A stretch of 8,246 nucleotides of DNA from positions 1-8,246 of the forward strand of contig CAPHDI010000024.1 in the NCBI GenBank assembly GCA_948623715.1. Reading direction: 5' to 3'. The notes under the pieces are model-generated. The model saw only the letters and a program-made list of their open reading frames with translations, did not search any database and was not told the origin of the DNA. The position numbers were made by a program, and so were the translations under genes. Each line of letters starts with the position of its first letter. Positions within the stretch are counted from its first letter, which is position 1. Of the stretch, positions 6,102 to 8,246 are shown piece by piece. This stretch comes from an uncultured Candidatus Saccharibacteria bacterium. Its GTDB lineage: Bacteria > Patescibacteriota > Saccharimonadia > Saccharimonadales > Saccharimonadaceae.

Positions 6102-7550
6102 TTACTCTTCCCCTCCTTCAACAGTCGAGACGCCACTCAGATCGGCATGATGATCTTCGTGTGGCTGGTCGCAGCACATCTGCTTTGCGAAGCGAATGAT
6201 ACTTTGATCGCTACGACGAGGGCCGACAAGTTGCAGCCCGAGCGAGAGACCGTCTTTCGTCTCGCCAACGGGAATCGCGAGGCCCGGGAGACCAGCGAGA
6301 TTAAGCGGGACAGACATAACATCTTCAAGATACATCGCGACTGGATCGTTAACTTTTTCGCCGAGCTTGAAAGCAGGATTCGGGCTGACTGGGGCGAGTA
6401 TAAGGTCGCACTTCTCAAAGGCTTTATTGTATTCGTCGATGATAAGCGTGCGAGCCTTCGCAGCTTTGAGATAGTAGGCGTCGTAGAACCCAGATGAGAG
6501 AACAAAATTGCCGATCATAATACGGCGTTTATTCTCCGGCATGAAGCCTTCGTTGCGCGTATTCTCGTAAAGTTCGCTCAGAGTATTCGAATCAGCACTG
6601 CGGAAGGCGTAGCGGATACCGTCGTGGCGAGAAAGGTTACTAGCGACCTCAGCCGGGACGATAATATAGTAAGCGGCGAGAGCGTATTTCAATGCAGGCA
6701 TATCGAGCTCGACGATTTCGTGGCCAGCAGCTCTCAGCTCCTCGACTTTGCGAGCGAGCGCAGCGCGGACTTCAGAGTCGACAGCGTCATTATCGAAGTC
6801 GCGAATGATACCGATTTTCTTGATCGGGTCGTCAAATTCATGATTCTGGCCATAGAAATCCGGAAGAGTGGTCAGGTCCTTCGGGTCTTGACCGGCGGTA
6901 ATTTCCATTAGCAGGTCAAGGTCTTCGGGGTCACGAGTGAAGAAACCCATGCAGTCAGTCGACGACCCCATCGCGACGACGCCGTAGCGCGAGAGCGCGC
7001 CGTAAGTCGGCTTCAGACCGTAGACACCGTTAAAAGCAGCTGGCTGGCGAATCGAGCCACCCGTATCGGAGCCGGTCGCGAAAGGTACGATGTCGAGAGC
7101 GACAGCGACGGCAGAGCCACCGGAGGAGCCGCCAGCGACACGTTCGAGATCTTTGGAATTCTTCGTCGGACCATAGTAAGAGTTTTCCGTAGAGGAGCCG
7201 TGTGCGAAAGCATCGAGATTCGTCCGACCGATCATGATCGCGCCTTCAGCTTCGAGCTTCGCGACGACAGTCGAAGTCACAGGGCTAGTAAACTCTTCAA
7301 GAATGTGTGCTGAGGCAGTCGTGCCGCCTTCAGGGCTTAAGAAATTGTCTTTCAGGGCATAAGGTACGCCAGCGAGCCGACCGACCGTCTCGTCGTTTTT
7401 AATCTTTTCATCGATCTCGGCGGCTTTCTTAATCGCGTCGACGTCGTTGATAAAGTTAAAGATATGATAATCTTCCTGATATTTATGCGCCTTTTCGAGG
7501 GCTTCTTTGACCATAGTCATGGCGCTGAGTGCTTTGCTCGCAGTTTTCAT
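6102..7550 (-). CDS. gatA: Aspartyl/glutamyl-tRNA amidotransferase subunit A
   Basis: GatA is the amidase subunit that hydrolyses glutamine and channels ammonia to GatB. The 482-residue sequence carries the amidase signature. The Ser-cisSer-Lys triad reads Lys67 in ALKDN, cis-Ser142 in GGSSGGSA and nucleophile Ser166 in GSDTGGSIRQP, with the spacing seen in characterised GatA proteins (75 and 24 residues). RTNLDAFAHGSSTENS (109-124) and GLKPTYGALSRYGVV (178-192) are also typical. The start has AAGGGG shortly upstream and lies 12 bases after the gatC stop. The acidic tail EGGEE is encoded by the same bases that form the Shine-Dalgarno of the next gene, which begins one base after the stop, so these genes are tightly packed. 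Confidence 0.98.
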   Translation of the reverse strand: MKTASKALSAMTMVKEALEKAHKYQEDYHIFNFINDVDAIKKAAEIDEKIKNDETVGRLAGVPYALKDNFLSPEGGTTASAHILEEFTSPVTSTVVAKLEAEGAIMIGRTNLDAFAHGSSTENSYYGPTKNSKDLERVAGGSSGGSAVAVALDIVPFATGSDTGGSIRQPAAFNGVYGLKPTYGALSRYGVVAMGSSTDCMGFFTRDPEDLDLLMEITAGQDPKDLTTLPDFYGQNHEFDDPIKKIGIIRDFDNDAVDSEVRAALARKVEELRAAGHEIVELDMPALKYALAAYYIIVPAEVASNLSRHDGIRYAFRSADSNTLSELYENTRNEGFMPENKRRIMIGNFVLSSGFYDAYYLKAAKARTLIIDEYNKAFEKCDLILAPVSPNPAFKLGEKVNDPVAMYLEDVMSVPLNLAGLPGLAIPVGETKDGLSLGLQLVGPRRSDQSIIRFAKQMCCDQPHEDHHADLSGVSTVEGGEE

Positions 7551-7562
7551 CTTTCCCCTTCC

Positions 7563-7850
7563 CTATAAAACTTTCGGTACTTTAATCTGGTTGTCTTTGA
7601 CCTCTTTCGCAAGACTAAGAAGAGCTTCGCGATCGGCTTCCTGCGGGAGGATCTCGTCTTCGCGCCAAATATTTTCCATCTCGAAAACCTGATAAGTCGG
7701 CTCGACGCCATTCGTGTCTAATTCGTCTAGTTGTGAAATATAATTCACAATCTCCTTAATATCTTTCACCAGACGCTGGCTCTCGTCGTCGGTCAACGCA
7801 AAATTCGACAACTGCGCAAGGTGAGAAATCGTGTCCTGATTAACTTCCAT
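7563..7850 (-). CDS. gatC: Aspartyl/glutamyl-tRNA amidotransferase subunit C
   Basis: GatC is the small subunit that wraps around the GatA-GatB interface and stabilises the complex. The 95-residue product has the family pattern: HLAQLSNFALTDDESQRLVKDI (10-31), then ISQLDELDTNGVEP and WREDEI (the conserved R-x-DE). The reading frame stays open for 60 further codons upstream, but the family starts at MEVNQDTISHLA. The ATG at 7850 lies only seven bases downstream of a perfect TATAAT, so an upstream start would begin before the transcript. No Shine-Dalgarno precedes the ATG. It is the first gene of the gat operon. Confidence 0.95.
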   Translation of the reverse strand: MEVNQDTISHLAQLSNFALTDDESQRLVKDIKEIVNYISQLDELDTNGVEPTYQVFEMENIWREDEILPQEADREALLSLAKEVKDNQIKVPKVL

Positions 7851-7857
7851 GGTATAT

Positions 7858-7863
7858 ATTATA
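7858..7863 (-). promoter_or_regulatory. gat operon promoter (-10), predicting a leaderless mRNA
   Basis: A perfect consensus TATAAT lies at 7863-7858 on the minus strand. Normal -10 to start spacing puts the first transcribed base at about 7852-7850, which is the gatC ATG or one or two bases before it. The -35 region is weak. With no ribosome binding site available, gatC should be translated from a leaderless transcript. Confidence 0.7.
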
Positions 7864-7966
7864 CTACAAGTGGGTGGGATTTGAGGAAAATATGGAGTTT
7901 TTGCGGAGTTATGATGGCATTGCTGATGGGTCGTTTGCGGAATTTTCGGAAAATTTGAAAAACTTA
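7864..7966. other. Divergent intergenic spacer
   Basis: About 100 bases separate the leftward gat promoter from the rightward RNA B promoter. The stretch is G/T-rich on the plus strand and I see no further gene, clear operator or strong hairpin in it. Confidence 0.6.
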
Positions 7967-7975
7967 TGGTACAAT
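7967..7975 (+). promoter_or_regulatory. Extended -10 promoter of RNA B
   Basis: TGGTACAAT at 7967-7975 is an extended -10 element (TGN plus TACAAT). It ends five bases before stem P1 of RNA B, so the transcript should start at about 7981-7983. A TTGAAA at 7955-7960 is too close to be a -35. The flanking GAAAAACTTATG is nearly the same as in the RNA A promoter. Confidence 0.7.
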
Positions 7976-7980
7976 GGAGT

Positions 7981-8160
7981 TGTTCATACGATTTAATTTC
8001 GGTTTGTAGCCATGTTTTCATAGAATACAAACGGCACCGTCAGGGACGCCTTTTCTATGAGCCTCGGCTACAAGTTAAGTCGTATGAACACCCTACGGTG
8101 TCGTTTTTGTTTATGGACCTATACGTAGACTTTTGTATAACGACATCTGTGAGGTAAAAC
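7981..8160 (+). ncRNA. Structured RNA B: long hairpin with 3' pseudoknot (same family as RNA A)
   Basis: P1 pairs 7981-7996 with 8075-8090 (TGTTCATACGATTTAA with TTAAGTCGTATGAACA, 16 bp, one G-U). P2 pairs 8004-8011 with 8066-8073 (TTGTAGCC / GGCTACAA), leaving a single G on the 3' side as in RNA A. P3 pairs 8018-8025 with 8053-8060 (TCATAGAA / TTCTATGA). The apical loop 8029-8045 pairs with 8091-8106, directly abutting P1, giving 16 bp with one bulged C and one G-U. The sequence then continues TTGTTTATGG. A small alternative hairpin, ACACC (8088-8092) with GGTGT (8097-8101) before TTTTT, would compete with P1 and the pseudoknot. Weaker hairpins lie at 8120-8160. The RNA starts at an extended -10 promoter and ends shortly before the ribosome binding site of the gene at 8185. 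It may be a cis-acting leader or a separate small RNA. I do not recognise a known class. Confidence 0.75.
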
Positions 8161-8173
8161 CTATCAATCCAAA

Positions 8174-8180
8174 AGGAGGG
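8174..8180 (+). promoter_or_regulatory. Strong Shine-Dalgarno of the gene at 8185
   Basis: AGGAGGG lies four bases before the ATG at 8185. It is one of the best matches to the anti-Shine-Dalgarno in the window and supports a real start there. Nearby TCC (8168-8170) could pair with it only weakly, so I see no clear sequestering hairpin. Confidence 0.7.
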
Positions 8181-8184
8181 CCAG

Positions 8185-8246
8185 ATGCAAGGCAGACTAA
8201 TATCAAAGTTATACTTTTTGTGGAGTAAGATTCTACATAGTATTCC
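8185..8246 (+). CDS. Start of an unidentified protein gene (3' end outside the window)
   Basis: An open frame begins at the ATG at 8185, right after a strong ribosome binding site, and reads MQGRLISKLYFLWSKILHSI before the window ends. The N-terminus is basic and hydrophobic, which could be a signal anchor or membrane segment, but 20 residues are too few to name a family. It is transcribed in the same direction as RNA B and starts about 25 bases after the RNA's conserved part, so RNA B is positioned to act as its 5' leader. Confidence 0.65.
   Translation, partial: MQGRLISKLYFLWSKILHSI

Noticed and set aside
6101..6136. A longer start for the HEPN-like protein at 6136
   Set aside because: The strong AAGGAGGGG at 6118-6110 serves the ATG at 6100, and the extra 12 residues only overlap the gatA tail.
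7851..8030. A 60-residue N-terminal extension of gatC
   Set aside because: It would begin upstream of the TATAAT promoter and run antisense through the start of RNA B, and GatC proteins begin at the ATG at 7850.
7966..8157. A 63-codon plus-strand frame over RNA B
   Set aside because: Its start lies inside the RNA B promoter, upstream of the predicted transcription start, and the sequence is constrained by base pairing rather than codons.
7981..8180. A known riboswitch, T-box, tmRNA or RNase P RNA
   Set aside because: I looked for the conserved cores I know for these (for example T-box AGGGTGGNACCGCG, RNase P GAGGAAAGTCC, TPP CTGAGA) and found none in either RNA.
1..8246. CRISPR array, insertion sequence or tRNA gene
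   Set aside because: There are no regularly spaced repeats, no transposase frame with terminal repeats, and no cloverleaf with a TTCRANY arm in the gaps.

Overview
The window looks like a piece of a streamlined bacterial chromosome. It is probably from the Patescibacteria/CPR radiation, with Candidatus Saccharibacteria (TM7) the best guess. The guess rests on the style of the EF-G and GatCAB sequences, a small membrane-anchored HEPN-like protein of a kind I associate with CPR genomes, short overlapping gene junctions and compact proteins. The taxonomic call is recall plus inference, not a search. All six complete genes end in TAA or TAG, and all read through at family-typical length with no in-frame TGA, so the standard code fits.

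Layout. Positions 1-367 hold no protein gene. They contain a minus-strand structured RNA (RNA A, about 25-199) with its own promoter, a bidirectional terminator, a stray copy of the last 25 bases of fusA, and the fusA terminator. The minus strand then carries fusA (368-2470) as its own unit. Upstream of it is a five-gene operon transcribed gatC-gatA-HEPN-like membrane protein-gatB-helicase (7850 down to 2587). The gatC promoter lies so close to the start codon that the mRNA should be leaderless. From 7967 the plus strand carries an extended -10 promoter, a second structured RNA (RNA B, about 7981-8160), and a well-marked start of an unidentified protein gene at 8185 that runs off the window.

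How the genes work together. GatC, GatA and GatB form the amidotransferase that converts misacylated Glu-tRNA(Gln) and/or Asp-tRNA(Asn) to the correct aminoacyl-tRNA. EF-G drives translocation on the ribosome. Most of the window is therefore translation, with a helicase IV-like repair enzyme and a HEPN-like protein carried in the gat operon.

The main discovery is the pair of RNAs. RNA A and RNA B lie at opposite ends, point outward, and differ in most stem sequences. They share the same extended -10 promoter and the same fold: a long multi-part hairpin starting at the transcription start, whose apical loop forms a 15-16 bp pseudoknot with the bases just 3' of the hairpin, running into a TTTTTGTT tract. 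Short sequence blocks are also conserved (ACACCCT, GTAGAC, CATCTG). I do not recognise this as a named RNA family. Other points worth a look are an EF-G G4 motif that reads NKIN instead of NKxD, and the duplicated fusA 3' end.
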